Notes under the pieces: generated by a model
What the model was told of the DNA's origin: nothing
Database searches by the model: none
What the model saw: only the letters and a program-made list of their open reading frames with translations
Position numbers and translations under genes: made by a program
In this document: piece after piece, positions 17,121 to 26,881 of the stretch
Position numbering within the stretch: position 1 is the stretch's first letter
Layout of the letters: the number at the start of each line of letters is the position of its first letter
From: Flavobacteriales bacterium
GTDB lineage: Bacteria; Bacteroidota; Bacteroidia; Flavobacteriales_D; Crocinitomicaceae
DNA length: 64,000 bases
Direction: 5' to 3'
Assembly (NCBI GenBank): GCA_947475095.1
Contig: CANJLG010000001.1
Coordinates: 1 to 64,000 of the forward strand

Positions 17121-19745
17121 ATGAAAATATTAAAAATACAAGCATTACAAGGTCCAAATATTTGGAGTATTTCAAGAAAAAAACTTATCCAAATGCGATT
17201 AGATTTGGAGGAATTAGAAGAGTTACCTACGAATAAAATCGAGGGGTTTAGAGAACGCATTGAGCTCTTGATACCATCGTTAATCACACATCGTTGTTCT
17301 GAGGGTTGTCATGGCGGATTTTTTATGCGAATTGATAATGGAACGTGGATGGGACATGTGATCGAACATATTGCCTTAGAGATACAAACACTTGCCGGCA
17401 TGGATGTCGGATATGGTCGAACGAGAGAAACCAAAACGAAAGGCGTCTATAACGTTGTTTTTAATTATATCGAAGAAAAAGTAGGTGTATTTGCTGCTGA
17501 AGCATCTGTAAATATTGCTCAGGCACTTATCGATAACGTTCCGTATGATTTACAGCGGGACATTCAAAACATGCGGGAAATTCGTGAAAAAGTTCGCCTA
17601 GGACCGAGCACAGGAAGCATCGTTGATGAGGCAAAAGCAAGAGATATCCCATGGATTCGCTTAGGGACTAATTCATTAATTCAATTGGGGTACGGGATAA
17701 ATCAAATGCGCTTTCAAGCTACTATTACCTGTAAAACCAGCAACATTGCAGTGGATATTGCTTGCAACAAAGAGCAGACAAAAAAAATGTTAGACGCGGC
17801 CTCAATTCCAGTTGCGAAAGGATCCATTTGTGTAGATGCTGAAGACCTTGAAGCTACCATTAAATCGATTGGTTATCCGATAGTACTAAAACCACTTGAT
17901 GGGAATCATGGAAAAGGCGCATCCATCAACGTAACCAAATGGGAAGATGCCTTATTGGGCTTGGAATATGCACAAAAATATTCAAGAAAAGTTATTGTTG
18001 AACGTTTTATAACTGGGTATGATTTCCGGGTTTTAGTAATCGATAATAAACTAGTTGCTGCCGCCCAAAGAGTTCCTGCCCATGTAGTTGGAGACGGAAA
18101 ACATACGATTAATGAATTAATTGCTCAAGTAAACGATGATCCTCGCAGGGGCTACGGCCACGAAAACGTATTAACTGAAATTGAAATTGATAGAGACAGT
18201 TTAGAATTATTAGACAAAAGAGGTTTTACTGTTGATACAATTCCAGAAAAAGCTGACATTGTCTATCTAAAATCAACCGCAAATTTGAGTACCGGAGGAA
18301 CCTCGATTGATGTTACCGATATGATGCACCCGGAAAATATTTTTATGGCGGAAAGAATCTCTAGAATTATTGGCTTAGATATTTGCGGAGTAGATATTAT
18401 GGCGCGCAATTTAACAGAATCATTAAAAGAAAATGGCGGTGTTATTTTGGAGGTGAATGCTGCTCCCGGATTTAGGATGCATTTAGCCCCTTCTGAAGGA
18501 TTGCCAAGAAATGTTGCTGCTCCAGTTATTGATATGCTCTATCCTCCGGGGAAACCCTCACGGATTCCAATAATTGCTATAACAGGGACCAATGGAAAAA
18601 CCACAACAACTCGTTTAATTGCGCACATTGTTAAAAATAATGGCTTCCGCGTTGGTTTTACGACCTCTGACGGAATCTATATTCAAAATCATTTAATGGA
18701 AAAAGGAGATACAACCGGTCCTATTTCAGCCGAGTATATCCTAAAAGATCCAAATGTTGAGTTTGCTGTACTAGAAACAGCCAGAGGAGGTATTTTGCGC
18801 TCTGGCCTTGGATTTAGTAAATGTGATATTGGTGTCATTACAAATATTCAGGAAGACCATTTAGGAATAAGTGATATCCATGACCTTAAAGATTTATCAC
18901 GCGTAAAATCTGTTGTTGTTGAGAGTATAAAAAAAGGAGGGTGGGCTGTTCTAAACGGAGAAGATGAATATTGTTTAAAGATTGCTGAAAAACTCGATTG
19001 TAATGTTGCGTTATTTAGCTTAAACGAAAACAACGAGGCTATTGTTGAGCATTGTAAAAAGGGAGGTATTGCAGCCATTTATGAAAATGGATTCATTACT
19101 ATAAAAAAGGGAGATTGGAAGATTCGAGTCGAAAAAGCGACCGTTATTCCATTAACAATGAGTGGGAAAGCTAAATTCATGATTGCAAATGTTCTGGCAG
19201 CCACGCTTGCCTCTTATATTTATGGATTTAAAATCGAGGACATTAAATTATCCTTAGCCACCTTTATCCCTGGCACTGCTCAGACTCCAGGACGCATGAA
19301 TGTTTTTGAGTTTTCAAAATTTAAGGTAATGATTGATTTTGCACACAATCCTATGGGATACCGTGGCATTGAAGATTACCTTCAAAGTATAGATGCAAGC
19401 CGAAAAATTGGCATTATATCCGGCATTGGAGACCGTCGAGATGAAGACATTAAAGAGTGCGCGAGAATAGGCGCGAGAATGTTTGATCATATCATTATTC
19501 GGCAGGAAAAATACTTGCGAGGTAGAACAGAAAAAGAAATAATTGACCTCATCATTGAAGGAATAATTGAATCAGATCCTACAACAACGTATGAAGTAGT
19601 CAACCTCGAGATAGATGCTATTCGACATGCTATTTCTTTAGCAAAAGAAGGAACGTATATTGTTGCACTGAGCGATGTAGTGGCAAATGCTATTGAGATT
19701 GTTCAAGGATATTTAGATGAGGAAATCGAAAATGTTGCGGGCTGA
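17121..19745 (+). CDS. cphA: Cyanophycin synthetase
   Basis: The 874-residue protein has the standard three-part CphA layout. The N-domain (about 1-160) includes HVIEH at residues 79-83. The ATP-grasp domain (about 215-480) activates the Asp backbone (PIVLKPLDGNHGKGA, ILEVNAAPGFRMH). The Mur-ligase-like domain has the P-loop GTNGKTTTTR beginning at residue 489 and a C-terminal Mur domain (VMIDFAHNP). The family polymerises Asp and Arg to multi-L-arginyl-poly-L-aspartate, a nitrogen store. No cyanophycinase or isoaspartyl dipeptidase lies in this window. It diverges from prs and is followed after four bases by xseA. Confidence 0.93.
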   Translation: MKILKIQALQGPNIWSISRKKLIQMRLDLEELEELPTNKIEGFRERIELLIPSLITHRCSEGCHGGFFMRIDNGTWMGHVIEHIALEIQTLAGMDVGYGRTRETKTKGVYNVVFNYIEEKVGVFAAEASVNIAQALIDNVPYDLQRDIQNMREIREKVRLGPSTGSIVDEAKARDIPWIRLGTNSLIQLGYGINQMRFQATITCKTSNIAVDIACNKEQTKKMLDAASIPVAKGSICVDAEDLEATIKSIGYPIVLKPLDGNHGKGASINVTKWEDALLGLEYAQKYSRKVIVERFITGYDFRVLVIDNKLVAAAQRVPAHVVGDGKHTINELIAQVNDDPRRGYGHENVLTEIEIDRDSLELLDKRGFTVDTIPEKADIVYLKSTANLSTGGTSIDVTDMMHPENIFMAERISRIIGLDICGVDIMARNLTESLKENGGVILEVNAAPGFRMHLAPSEGLPRNVAAPVIDMLYPPGKPSRIPIIAITGTNGKTTTTRLIAHIVKNNGFRVGFTTSDGIYIQNHLMEKGDTTGPISAEYILKDPNVEFAVLETARGGILRSGLGFSKCDIGVITNIQEDHLGISDIHDLKDLSRVKSVVVESIKKGGWAVLNGEDEYCLKIAEKLDCNVALFSLNENNEAIVEHCKKGGIAAIYENGFITIKKGDWKIRVEKATVIPLTMSGKAKFMIANVLAATLASYIYGFKIEDIKLSLATFIPGTAQTPGRMNVFEFSKFKVMIDFAHNPMGYRGIEDYLQSIDASRKIGIISGIGDRRDEDIKECARIGARMFDHIIIRQEKYLRGRTEKEIIDLIIEGIIESDPTTTYEVVNLEIDAIRHAISLAKEGTYIVALSDVVANAIEIVQGYLDEEIENVAG

Positions 19746-19749
19746 ATAA

Positions 19750-21150
19750 ATGAGCGAACGACAGATTTTCACCCTAAAGCAGGTGGTGTCTTCAATAAAG
19801 AAAACCATTGAAGATCGCTACCAAAGTCCTTATTGGGTAAAAGCGGAAATGCATAAGCTAAACCTTTACCCAAGTGGGCACGCATTTCCTGAATTAGTTC
19901 AAAAAGAAGGCGATAAAATAGTTGCTCAAATTAATGCCACTATTTGGAAAACTCAATTTAATCAGATTAACCGACGATTTATTGAGGTCGTTAAAGAACC
20001 TTTAGATGAGGGTAAAAACTTACTGTTGTATGTTAAAATAGTATTCAATGAATCCTATGGCTTAAGCCTACAAATTTTAGACATCGACCCCTCGTTTTCC
20101 TTAGGAGAATTGCAAAAAGAACGTGATGAATCAATAAAAAAATTACATGAATTAGGTATTTTGAATAAAAATCAAAACCTACCTTTTCCCTTATTGCCCA
20201 AACGAATTGCTATCATTTCGGCAGAATCCAGCAAAGGGCTTTCGGATTTTATGCAGATGTTGGCCGAATCAAGCCATAAATACATCCTTGAAACCCATTT
20301 ATTCCCCGCCTATCTTCAAGGTGATGTTGCTGTGAATTCAATTGTGCAAGTATTAACTAAAATAAAAAAGGTGCAACACCATTTTGATGTTGTCCTTATT
20401 ATTCGAGGCGGTGGTGGTGAAGTAGGTCTTTCTTGCTATAATAATTTTGAACTTTGTAAATGTATTGCTGAGTTTCCTCTTCCTGTTTTAACCGGCATTG
20501 GTCATTCAACCAATTTAACCGTGGCGGAAATGGTTTCGTTTAGGCACGCCATAACTCCAACTAAATTAGCAGAGTTTTTATTGGTAAACTTTAAAGAATA
20601 TGATGCTGAAATTCAAAATGCTTGCTACATTCTAAAGACAAAAAGCATAAACTGTCTGGCGCATTCAAAAACAGCCTTTAAAAATACGGCAGGTATGCTA
20701 AAACAATTAACGTTAAACCTGAGCCTCTCTGCACGAAACAACCTTAGTATTAGTTCTACTAAAATATCCTATTCAACATCACAAATGATAGAACGAGCGA
20801 ATGGAAAAATCGATCGAGTTGTATTTACAATTGAGCGGACTGCCAAAAATCAGTTAACAAATTACACCACCATTTTTGATGGATATAATACCCGGATTTT
20901 GTTGGCTATAGTGCATAAAAATGAACAAGAGGCGAAGCAATTAGTTGCATTTGAAAATATTATTAATGCCCTAAATCCTGAAAACGTTCTCAAAAGAGGC
21001 TACTCAATGACCTTGCATAAAGGTAAATTGATAAGCAAAGCAACGCCATTAAAAGAAGGCGATATTTTGTTGACCAAGACGGAAGATTTATTGATTACAT
21101 CTACTTGGATAAAATCTGAATTGCCTACCGATCAAGAACGAATTGAATAA
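19750..21150 (+). CDS. xseA: Exodeoxyribonuclease VII large subunit
   Basis: The 466-residue protein carries an N-terminal OB fold (PYWVKAEMHKLNLYPSGHAF), then the catalytic region with KRIAIISAESSKGLSDF, IIRGGGGEVGLS and the signature TGIGHSTNLTVAEMVS, and a helical C-terminal half. Exonuclease VII degrades single-stranded DNA from both ends and needs several copies of the small subunit XseB. No xseB is found in the 48 bases before rnpA or elsewhere in the window. The gene starts four bases after cphA and is probably in the same transcript. Confidence 0.93.
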   Translation: MSERQIFTLKQVVSSIKKTIEDRYQSPYWVKAEMHKLNLYPSGHAFPELVQKEGDKIVAQINATIWKTQFNQINRRFIEVVKEPLDEGKNLLLYVKIVFNESYGLSLQILDIDPSFSLGELQKERDESIKKLHELGILNKNQNLPFPLLPKRIAIISAESSKGLSDFMQMLAESSHKYILETHLFPAYLQGDVAVNSIVQVLTKIKKVQHHFDVVLIIRGGGGEVGLSCYNNFELCKCIAEFPLPVLTGIGHSTNLTVAEMVSFRHAITPTKLAEFLLVNFKEYDAEIQNACYILKTKSINCLAHSKTAFKNTAGMLKQLTLNLSLSARNNLSISSTKISYSTSQMIERANGKIDRVVFTIERTAKNQLTNYTTIFDGYNTRILLAIVHKNEQEAKQLVAFENIINALNPENVLKRGYSMTLHKGKLISKATPLKEGDILLTKTEDLLITSTWIKSELPTDQERIE

Positions 21151-21162
21151 TAGATAGAATTA

Positions 21163-21193
21163 TTGCAAGCAGCTAACAAGTTGATTACCTTTG
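21163..21193 (+). promoter_or_regulatory. Promoter of rnpA
   Basis: TTG, a 20-base spacer, then TACCTTTG: a full match to the Bacteroidota promoter pattern. The -7 box ends five bases before the rnpA ATG at 21199, which implies a leaderless transcript and also rules out the longer TTG-initiated frame that begins at 21163. Confidence 0.65.
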
Positions 21194-21198
21194 TAAGT

Positions 21199-21588
21199 AT
21201 GAATTTCACCTTTGGAAAAGCATATCATTTATGCGGAAAAAAAAAGATTGATGCCGTCTTTCAAGGGGGTGTTAAAATCCATGGATTCCCCTTTCTTTCG
21301 TATCATTTGCCCCAGCCAAAAGATGATTCAACGTTCAAGATTTTAGTGAGTGTTCCAAAAAAATTTATCAAGAAAGCACACGAACGTAACTACATAAAAC
21401 GTTGTATGCGGGAAGGAATTAGAAAAAACAAGGAGCTGTTAGAAGAATTGCTACTTTTGAAAGGATTTGGACTGGATATTGCCTTGGTATATGTTTCCCG
21501 AGAAAGAAAAGAATCAATTGAAATAGAACTAAAAATCGTTAGTCATTTAAAAAAAATCAGAAATGAATTACAAAATCAACTTAATTAA
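21199..21588 (+). CDS. rnpA: Ribonuclease P protein component
   Basis: A 129-residue basic protein that helps the RnpB RNA cut the 5' leader from tRNA precursors. The RNR-type signature is KKAHERNYIKRCMREGIRKN, preceded by FKILVSVPKKFIKKAHERN. The start is the ATG at 21199; a frame opening at a TTG 36 bases earlier would run through its own promoter. The usual neighbour rpmH is absent; here the gene lies between xseA and an S41 protease, whose start it overlaps by 26 bp. Confidence 0.93.
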   Translation: MNFTFGKAYHLCGKKKIDAVFQGGVKIHGFPFLSYHLPQPKDDSTFKILVSVPKKFIKKAHERNYIKRCMREGIRKNKELLEELLLLKGFGLDIALVYVSRERKESIEIELKIVSHLKKIRNELQNQLN

Positions 21589-23209
21589 GCAATTATTTTT
21601 TAGCGTAGCCTTGCTTTTTTCGCTCCAAGCGAAAGCCCAATCCAATGGTTTTGAGGTCATAAAAAGCCTTGAACTAATGGACCAAATTTATGAAAATCTC
21701 GATCTTTATTTTGTAGACGATGTTCAGCCTGGGAAATTATCAAAAGTTGCTATTGATGCGATGCTAAAAGAACTTGATCCCTACACGGTTTACTATGCTG
21801 AAGCCAATATCGAAGATTATCGCCTAATGACAACGGGACAATATGGTGGAATCGGATCTTTAATAAAAAAAGCAGATGAGTATGTCTACATTAGCGAGCC
21901 ATATGAAGGAAACCCTGCTCAAAAAAGTGGCTTGAGAGCAGGAGATAAAATCTTAGAAGTTGATGGTAAAACGATGTTTAACAAACCAAGTGACCAAGTA
22001 TCCGATGCTTTAAAGGGACCAAAAGGAACGGTGGTAAAAATACTAGTGGAACGATTCAATGAAGGAAATAAATTAATCGAAATAACACGTGATGAAATTA
22101 AAATTCCTGATGTTCCATATTACGGAATAATTAAAGAGAAGGTCGGTTATATTTCATTAAATAGCTTTACTCAAACCGCTTCTGAAGAGGTTAAAAAAGG
22201 AATCATCGCCATGCAAAAAGAGGGCATGGAGCAATTAATTTTAGATTTAAGAGGAAATGGTGGGGGCTTATTAATTGAGGCGGTAAAAATTGTAAATTTC
22301 TTTGTGCCCAAGGATAAGGTTGTTGTTTTTACAAAGGGGCGAGTAAAAGAGGAAAATCATGTTTATAAAACGATGGAGGAACCTATTGCCTTGGGGCTGC
22401 CCCTGATTGTATTGATAGATGAGGGTTCTGCATCCGCAAGCGAAATTGTTGCAGGCAGCTTACAGGATCTAGACCGTGCCGTTATTATTGGAGAGCAAAG
22501 TTATGGAAAGGGATTAGTTCAACGCACCTATGATTTGAAATACGGATCTAAAGTTAAGATAACCATTGCGAAATACTATACCCCTTCTGGGCGCTGTGTG
22601 CAACGCTTGGAATACTATGATAAAGAGTCAGGGGCCAAGCCGAAAGAAATTTCAGATTCTTTATTGCGTAAATTTAAAACGCAAAATGGCAGGGATGTCA
22701 TTGATGGTCGCGGAATAGATCCAGATCTTGCCATTGAAAAAGAAGACTTAAGTCAATTTAGCGCCCTGCTATTTAGCAAAAACATATTCTTTAATTATGC
22801 CACCCAATACCGTTCTAATAATAAAGAAATCGCTGCAGCAGATAAATTTCAATTATCTGATGATGAATACGCTATATTTAAAACATATGTCTTAAATGCT
22901 AAATTAAATTACTCGACAGCTGCACAAAACGCATTAAAAAAGTTGAAACTAGAAGCCGAAAAGGAGGGGACGTTTGACGAGCTTAAAGCAGAATACGAAA
23001 ATATACTTGTGAAAATAAGCCCTGACCCAGCAAAAGACCTTGATAAATATCGAACTGAAATTACTGAAATGCTAGAAAATGAAATTGTTTCCCGGTACTA
23101 TTTCCAAAAAGGACGTACAATAAATTCCTTTGAACATGATCCAGCAGTCATCAAAGCAATTCAAACGGCAATGGATAACAATTCCTATAATGCCATTCTG
23201 AAAAATTAA
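21563..23209 (+). CDS. S41 family carboxy-terminal processing peptidase
   Basis: The 548-residue protein begins with a signal peptide (about 1-25), a helical N-domain, and a PDZ domain (about 85-165, GLRAGDKILEVDGK). The protease domain has the SASASE motif with Ser291 and the paired Lys316 in SYGKGLVQ, 25 residues apart as in Prc/CtpA enzymes. A long helical C-domain follows (about 380-548). It is exported and likely trims or degrades envelope proteins. The start lies inside the end of rnpA. Confidence 0.92.
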   Translation: MNYKINLIKQLFFSVALLFSLQAKAQSNGFEVIKSLELMDQIYENLDLYFVDDVQPGKLSKVAIDAMLKELDPYTVYYAEANIEDYRLMTTGQYGGIGSLIKKADEYVYISEPYEGNPAQKSGLRAGDKILEVDGKTMFNKPSDQVSDALKGPKGTVVKILVERFNEGNKLIEITRDEIKIPDVPYYGIIKEKVGYISLNSFTQTASEEVKKGIIAMQKEGMEQLILDLRGNGGGLLIEAVKIVNFFVPKDKVVVFTKGRVKEENHVYKTMEEPIALGLPLIVLIDEGSASASEIVAGSLQDLDRAVIIGEQSYGKGLVQRTYDLKYGSKVKITIAKYYTPSGRCVQRLEYYDKESGAKPKEISDSLLRKFKTQNGRDVIDGRGIDPDLAIEKEDLSQFSALLFSKNIFFNYATQYRSNNKEIAAADKFQLSDDEYAIFKTYVLNAKLNYSTAAQNALKKLKLEAEKEGTFDELKAEYENILVKISPDPAKDLDKYRTEITEMLENEIVSRYYFQKGRTINSFEHDPAVIKAIQTAMDNNSYNAILKN

Positions 23210-23216
23210 GCGCCTA

Positions 23217-24668
23217 GTGAGTAGCACGATAAAAGGTATTTCGAAACGAACAAGCGATAGGATTCACCTTTTCCTTATTGGAATTATGCTAATAGGCATA
23301 GTTTGCAGTAAGTTTCTTATGTCTATCACCCTATTTCTATGCATTGGAAATCTACTTCTAGAAATGGATTTTCGTGCCTATTGGAAACGAATTAAAGAAA
23401 ATCATCTTTTACACCTGATTCTTGGTTTTTATCTATTACATCTTCTAAGTCTTTTTTGGAGTGAAAACATCGCATACGGCCTTAATGATTTAAGGGTCAA
23501 GGCTCCCTTATTGGTTATTCCTGTCATTCTAATTGCTAAACCGATTGCAAAAGCCAATCTTAAATGGCTGTACTTACTGTTAATTGTTAGTTTGTTGATT
23601 ACGTCCCTTATCAATTTCTGTAGTTATCAATTTTCCTTAGCGAACCATACCGCTATAGATATTCGAGAACTTTCATTGTTTGGATCACATATCCGATATG
23701 GAATGTTATTGTCATTTGGTCTTGGCGTCTGTTTTTTTCTAAGCCGCGAACTTAAGAAGTATTCTCTTATTTGGATATTCATCGGGGCTTGGTTTATTTT
23801 CTATACCTATTATAGCCAAATACTTTCAGGGCTTATTGCCTTACTTGTTGTTATTACGATTTTGGTAATTTTTCACCTGAAAGAAAGGAAATGGATCTTA
23901 TTTAGTGTCTTTACGCTGGTGATTTTTGGGATAAGTGCTATACTCTTTTATATTTTTACGCCAAAAACCACAACACATAAACAAGCTAATAATATCGCTG
24001 AAGTCCGCTCGGCATGGAATAAAAGATCACCGTATGCATTCGATAGCCTTGACCTAAAAAAACAAGCATTAAAAACCACTCTAACAAGGTATTTAGATTC
24101 AAAAGAATTGCCACATAATGATCTTGGAATTAGTGCACTTAGCCAAAAGGATGTGCATAATATTGAAAATGGATATGCTGATGTTCATGAAACAGGGTTC
24201 GGGTTTGCAGCAAGAATGTACGGGGTTAGGTATCAAATACAGCATAGCCAAAATCCAAACGGACATTCCCTGCTACAACGGTTGGAATCATGGCATACGG
24301 CACGCCAAATCATACAAAAAAATTGGTTGCTCGGAGTAGGTGCTGGGGATGTCGCCGACGAATTTGAAAAAAAATATAACGAGAATAAATCTCTTTTAAT
24401 CAAAGAAAATAGAATCCGTGCACATAATTCATACCTTACCTATTGCTTAAGTTTTGGTATTTTAGGGCTCCTCTTATTTGTCTATTTACAATTCGCCTTC
24501 TTTTTCAAGCAGTTTAAGGAAATGAACTATTTAGGCATCTTATTCCTCAGCGTTTCAATTGTGTCTTTTCTTTTAGAAGATACCTTAGAAACACAAACCG
24601 GTGTTACTTTTTTCGCCTTTTTCTATGCCCTTTATGCTATAAAAGAAACAAGACTAAACGACAATTAA
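23217..24668 (+). CDS. O-antigen ligase / polymerase-like membrane protein
   Basis: The 483-residue polytopic inner-membrane protein has about ten to twelve hydrophobic segments and one large periplasmic loop (about 255-390), the layout of the Wzy_C/O-antigen ligase family. The loop motifs WHTARQIIQKNWLLGVGAGD and RAHNSYLTYCLSFGILGLL are typical, the latter carrying the His that is conserved in ligases. It would join polysaccharide to lipid A core or polymerise it; which of the two is not decidable. The start codon is GTG, seven bases after the protease stop. Confidence 0.82.
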   Translation: MSSTIKGISKRTSDRIHLFLIGIMLIGIVCSKFLMSITLFLCIGNLLLEMDFRAYWKRIKENHLLHLILGFYLLHLLSLFWSENIAYGLNDLRVKAPLLVIPVILIAKPIAKANLKWLYLLLIVSLLITSLINFCSYQFSLANHTAIDIRELSLFGSHIRYGMLLSFGLGVCFFLSRELKKYSLIWIFIGAWFIFYTYYSQILSGLIALLVVITILVIFHLKERKWILFSVFTLVIFGISAILFYIFTPKTTTHKQANNIAEVRSAWNKRSPYAFDSLDLKKQALKTTLTRYLDSKELPHNDLGISALSQKDVHNIENGYADVHETGFGFAARMYGVRYQIQHSQNPNGHSLLQRLESWHTARQIIQKNWLLGVGAGDVADEFEKKYNENKSLLIKENRIRAHNSYLTYCLSFGILGLLLFVYLQFAFFFKQFKEMNYLGILFLSVSIVSFLLEDTLETQTGVTFFAFFYALYAIKETRLNDN

Positions 24669-24693
24669 TCTTTTTTAATTACCTTCGTCGAGC

Positions 24694-25593
24694 ATGTCAA
24701 TAGAAGTAAAAAATCTTTTTAAATATTACGGTCAACAAGCCGCTGTGAACGATGTTTCGTTCTCTGTTAAGCAAGGCGAAATTCTTGGTTTTCTTGGTCC
24801 GAACGGAGCAGGTAAATCGACCACTATGAAAATAATTACGGGGTTTATCCCCTCCCATTCAGGCGAGGTGACAGTTTGTGGTCTAAAAGTAGATGTAGAT
24901 AATCTAGAAGCAAGAAAGTTGATTGGGTATCTTCCAGAAAATAACCCTTTATACCTCGACATGTATGTGAAAGAATACCTTGAGTTTGTTGGAGGGATTT
25001 ATAAAATAAACAAGTTAAAAAGCAGAGTGAATGAGATGATTGATGCTGTTGGTTTAGGCATTGAGCAAAATAAAAAAATTGGTGCATTATCGAAAGGATA
25101 TCGGCAACGAGTTGGTTTAGCTCAAGCAATCATTCACGATCCAAAAGTGCTAATTCTAGACGAACCAACCTCTGGTTTAGACCCCAATCAATTAGTGGAA
25201 ATTCGCGAACTAATCCGAACCATTGGCCAGCAGAAAACCGTGATGTTCTCTACGCACATCATGCAAGAAGCTGAGGCTATTTGCGATCGTTTGGTCATTA
25301 TAAATAAAGGCCGTATTGTAGCTAATGAAAAAGCACTAAGCTTACAGGAAACAAATGAAGAGCAAACCAGTTATATTGAATTTGATCAAGTTGTTTCCAA
25401 AACGCAATTGGCCAAAATTATAGGCGTAAAAAAAGTGGAAGCTGTCAAAAATGGCTGGTTAGTGTCTTCTGATCAAAAAATTGATTTGAATAAAGAAATA
25501 GCGCTGCATGCGCAACAAGAAGGGTGGCTTATTTTAACCTTAAAGACCGAAAAGAAAACCCTTGAAGAAGTGTTTAGAAACTTAACCAAATAA
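24694..25593 (+). CDS. gldA: Gliding-motility-type ABC transporter ATP-binding protein GldA
   Basis: The 299-residue protein is an ABC ATPase with Walker A GPNGAGKST, signature LSKGYRQRVGLAQAI, Walker B VLILDEPTSGLDP and H-loop STHIM. The length, the LIGYLPENNPLYLDMYVKEY segment and the C-terminal extension fit GldA, the ATPase of the GldAFG transporter needed for gliding in flavobacteria. The membrane partners gldF and gldG are not in the window, so a role in gliding is by family only. An imperfect -7 box (TACCTTCG, 24680-24687) lies just before the ATG. Confidence 0.85.
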   Translation: MSIEVKNLFKYYGQQAAVNDVSFSVKQGEILGFLGPNGAGKSTTMKIITGFIPSHSGEVTVCGLKVDVDNLEARKLIGYLPENNPLYLDMYVKEYLEFVGGIYKINKLKSRVNEMIDAVGLGIEQNKKIGALSKGYRQRVGLAQAIIHDPKVLILDEPTSGLDPNQLVEIRELIRTIGQQKTVMFSTHIMQEAEAICDRLVIINKGRIVANEKALSLQETNEEQTSYIEFDQVVSKTQLAKIIGVKKVEAVKNGWLVSSDQKIDLNKEIALHAQQEGWLILTLKTEKKTLEEVFRNLTK

Positions 25594-25596
25594 ATA

Positions 25597-26880
25597 ATGC
25601 CGTCTAATTTTATTGCTGAATTACGTTGGAGAGGAATGATACATGATATCATGCCCGGTACTGAAGAAGCGCTAAATAGGCAGGTCTCTGCTGGGTATAT
25701 CGGATTCGATCCTACTGCCGATTCACTTCACGTTGGTCATCTGGTACAAATCATGACCTTAGTTCATTTTCAACGTGCAGGACATAAACCATTTGCATTG
25801 GTTGGTGGGGCAACAGGAATGGTTGGAGATCCCTCCGGGAAGTCAAAGGAGCGAAATTTATTGAATGCCGAAACTTTAAATCATAATGTGGCCTGCGTAA
25901 AAAAACAACTTGAGAAGTTTTTAGATTTTGATCGTGGTGAAAATGTAGCAGAATTGGTTAACAACTTCGATTGGTTTAAGAATTTTTCTTTTTTAGATTT
26001 TATCCGCGATGTGGGTAAACACATTTCGATTAATTATATGCTCTCAAAGGATTCTGTTAAATCAAGGCTGGAAACCGGCATGTCTTTTACTGAATTTAGC
26101 TATCAGTTAGTTCAGGGCTATGATTTCTATTACCTCAACCAACATAAAAATTGCATATTACAATTGGGAGGATCAGATCAATGGGGAAATATAGTGACAG
26201 GAACCGAATTGATTCGACGAAAATCTGGAAATGAGGCCTATGCAGTAACCACTCCTCTTATCAAAAAAGCAGATGGAACAAAATTCGGCAAAACTGAAGG
26301 GGAAAGCGTATGGCTTGATCCGATGAAAACATCCCCCTATCAATTTTATCAGTTTTGGTTAAATACGAGTGATGCAGATGCGCCAAATTACATTCGAATC
26401 TTCACCCTAAAAACGAAGAAAGAAATTGATGAAATAATCAGCCTTCACGAAGCCGAACCGCATGTGAGATTATTACAAAAAGCACTGGCCGAAGACATTA
26501 CCTTAAGAGTCCATGGAGAGGATGATTTAGCAAATGCTATTCTGGCATCCAAAATATTATTTGGAAATTCTACTACAGCAGAGTTAATGGAGATAAATGA
26601 GCGTGATTTTTTAACTATTTTCGAAGGCGTTCAGCAGGTAGATATTCCCAAAATTGAACTGGAAAATGGCTTAACTATTGTTGACGCCCTATCTTCAAAA
26701 TCTGGGTTTCTATCGTCTAATGGAGAAGCACGTAGAGAATTGAAGGCCAATGCAATTTCAGTGAATAAGCAAAAGGTAAACGAAGAATTTGTATTATCAA
26801 ATAAGGATTTAATACAAGGTAAATTCATCCTTTTAGGAAAAGGAAAAAAAACCAACTACATTCTAACGATTAGTGATTGA
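25597..26880 (+). CDS. tyrS: Tyrosyl-tRNA synthetase
   Basis: The 427-residue class I synthetase charges tRNA-Tyr. The HIGH-like motif is HVGHL (in DSLHVGHL) and the KMSKS-like motif is KFGKT (GTKFGKTEGES). Tyrosine-binding residues lie in YQLVQGYDFYYL and QLGGSDQWGNI. A C-terminal S4 RNA-binding domain follows (about 360-427, ARRELKANAISVNKQKV). It starts three bases after gldA. Its stop is separated by one base from the stop of the convergent queA. Confidence 0.96.
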   Translation: MPSNFIAELRWRGMIHDIMPGTEEALNRQVSAGYIGFDPTADSLHVGHLVQIMTLVHFQRAGHKPFALVGGATGMVGDPSGKSKERNLLNAETLNHNVACVKKQLEKFLDFDRGENVAELVNNFDWFKNFSFLDFIRDVGKHISINYMLSKDSVKSRLETGMSFTEFSYQLVQGYDFYYLNQHKNCILQLGGSDQWGNIVTGTELIRRKSGNEAYAVTTPLIKKADGTKFGKTEGESVWLDPMKTSPYQFYQFWLNTSDADAPNYIRIFTLKTKKEIDEIISLHEAEPHVRLLQKALAEDITLRVHGEDDLANAILASKILFGNSTTAELMEINERDFLTIFEGVQQVDIPKIELENGLTIVDALSSKSGFLSSNGEARRELKANAISVNKQKVNEEFVLSNKDLIQGKFILLGKGKKTNYILTISD

Positions 26881-26881
26881 T

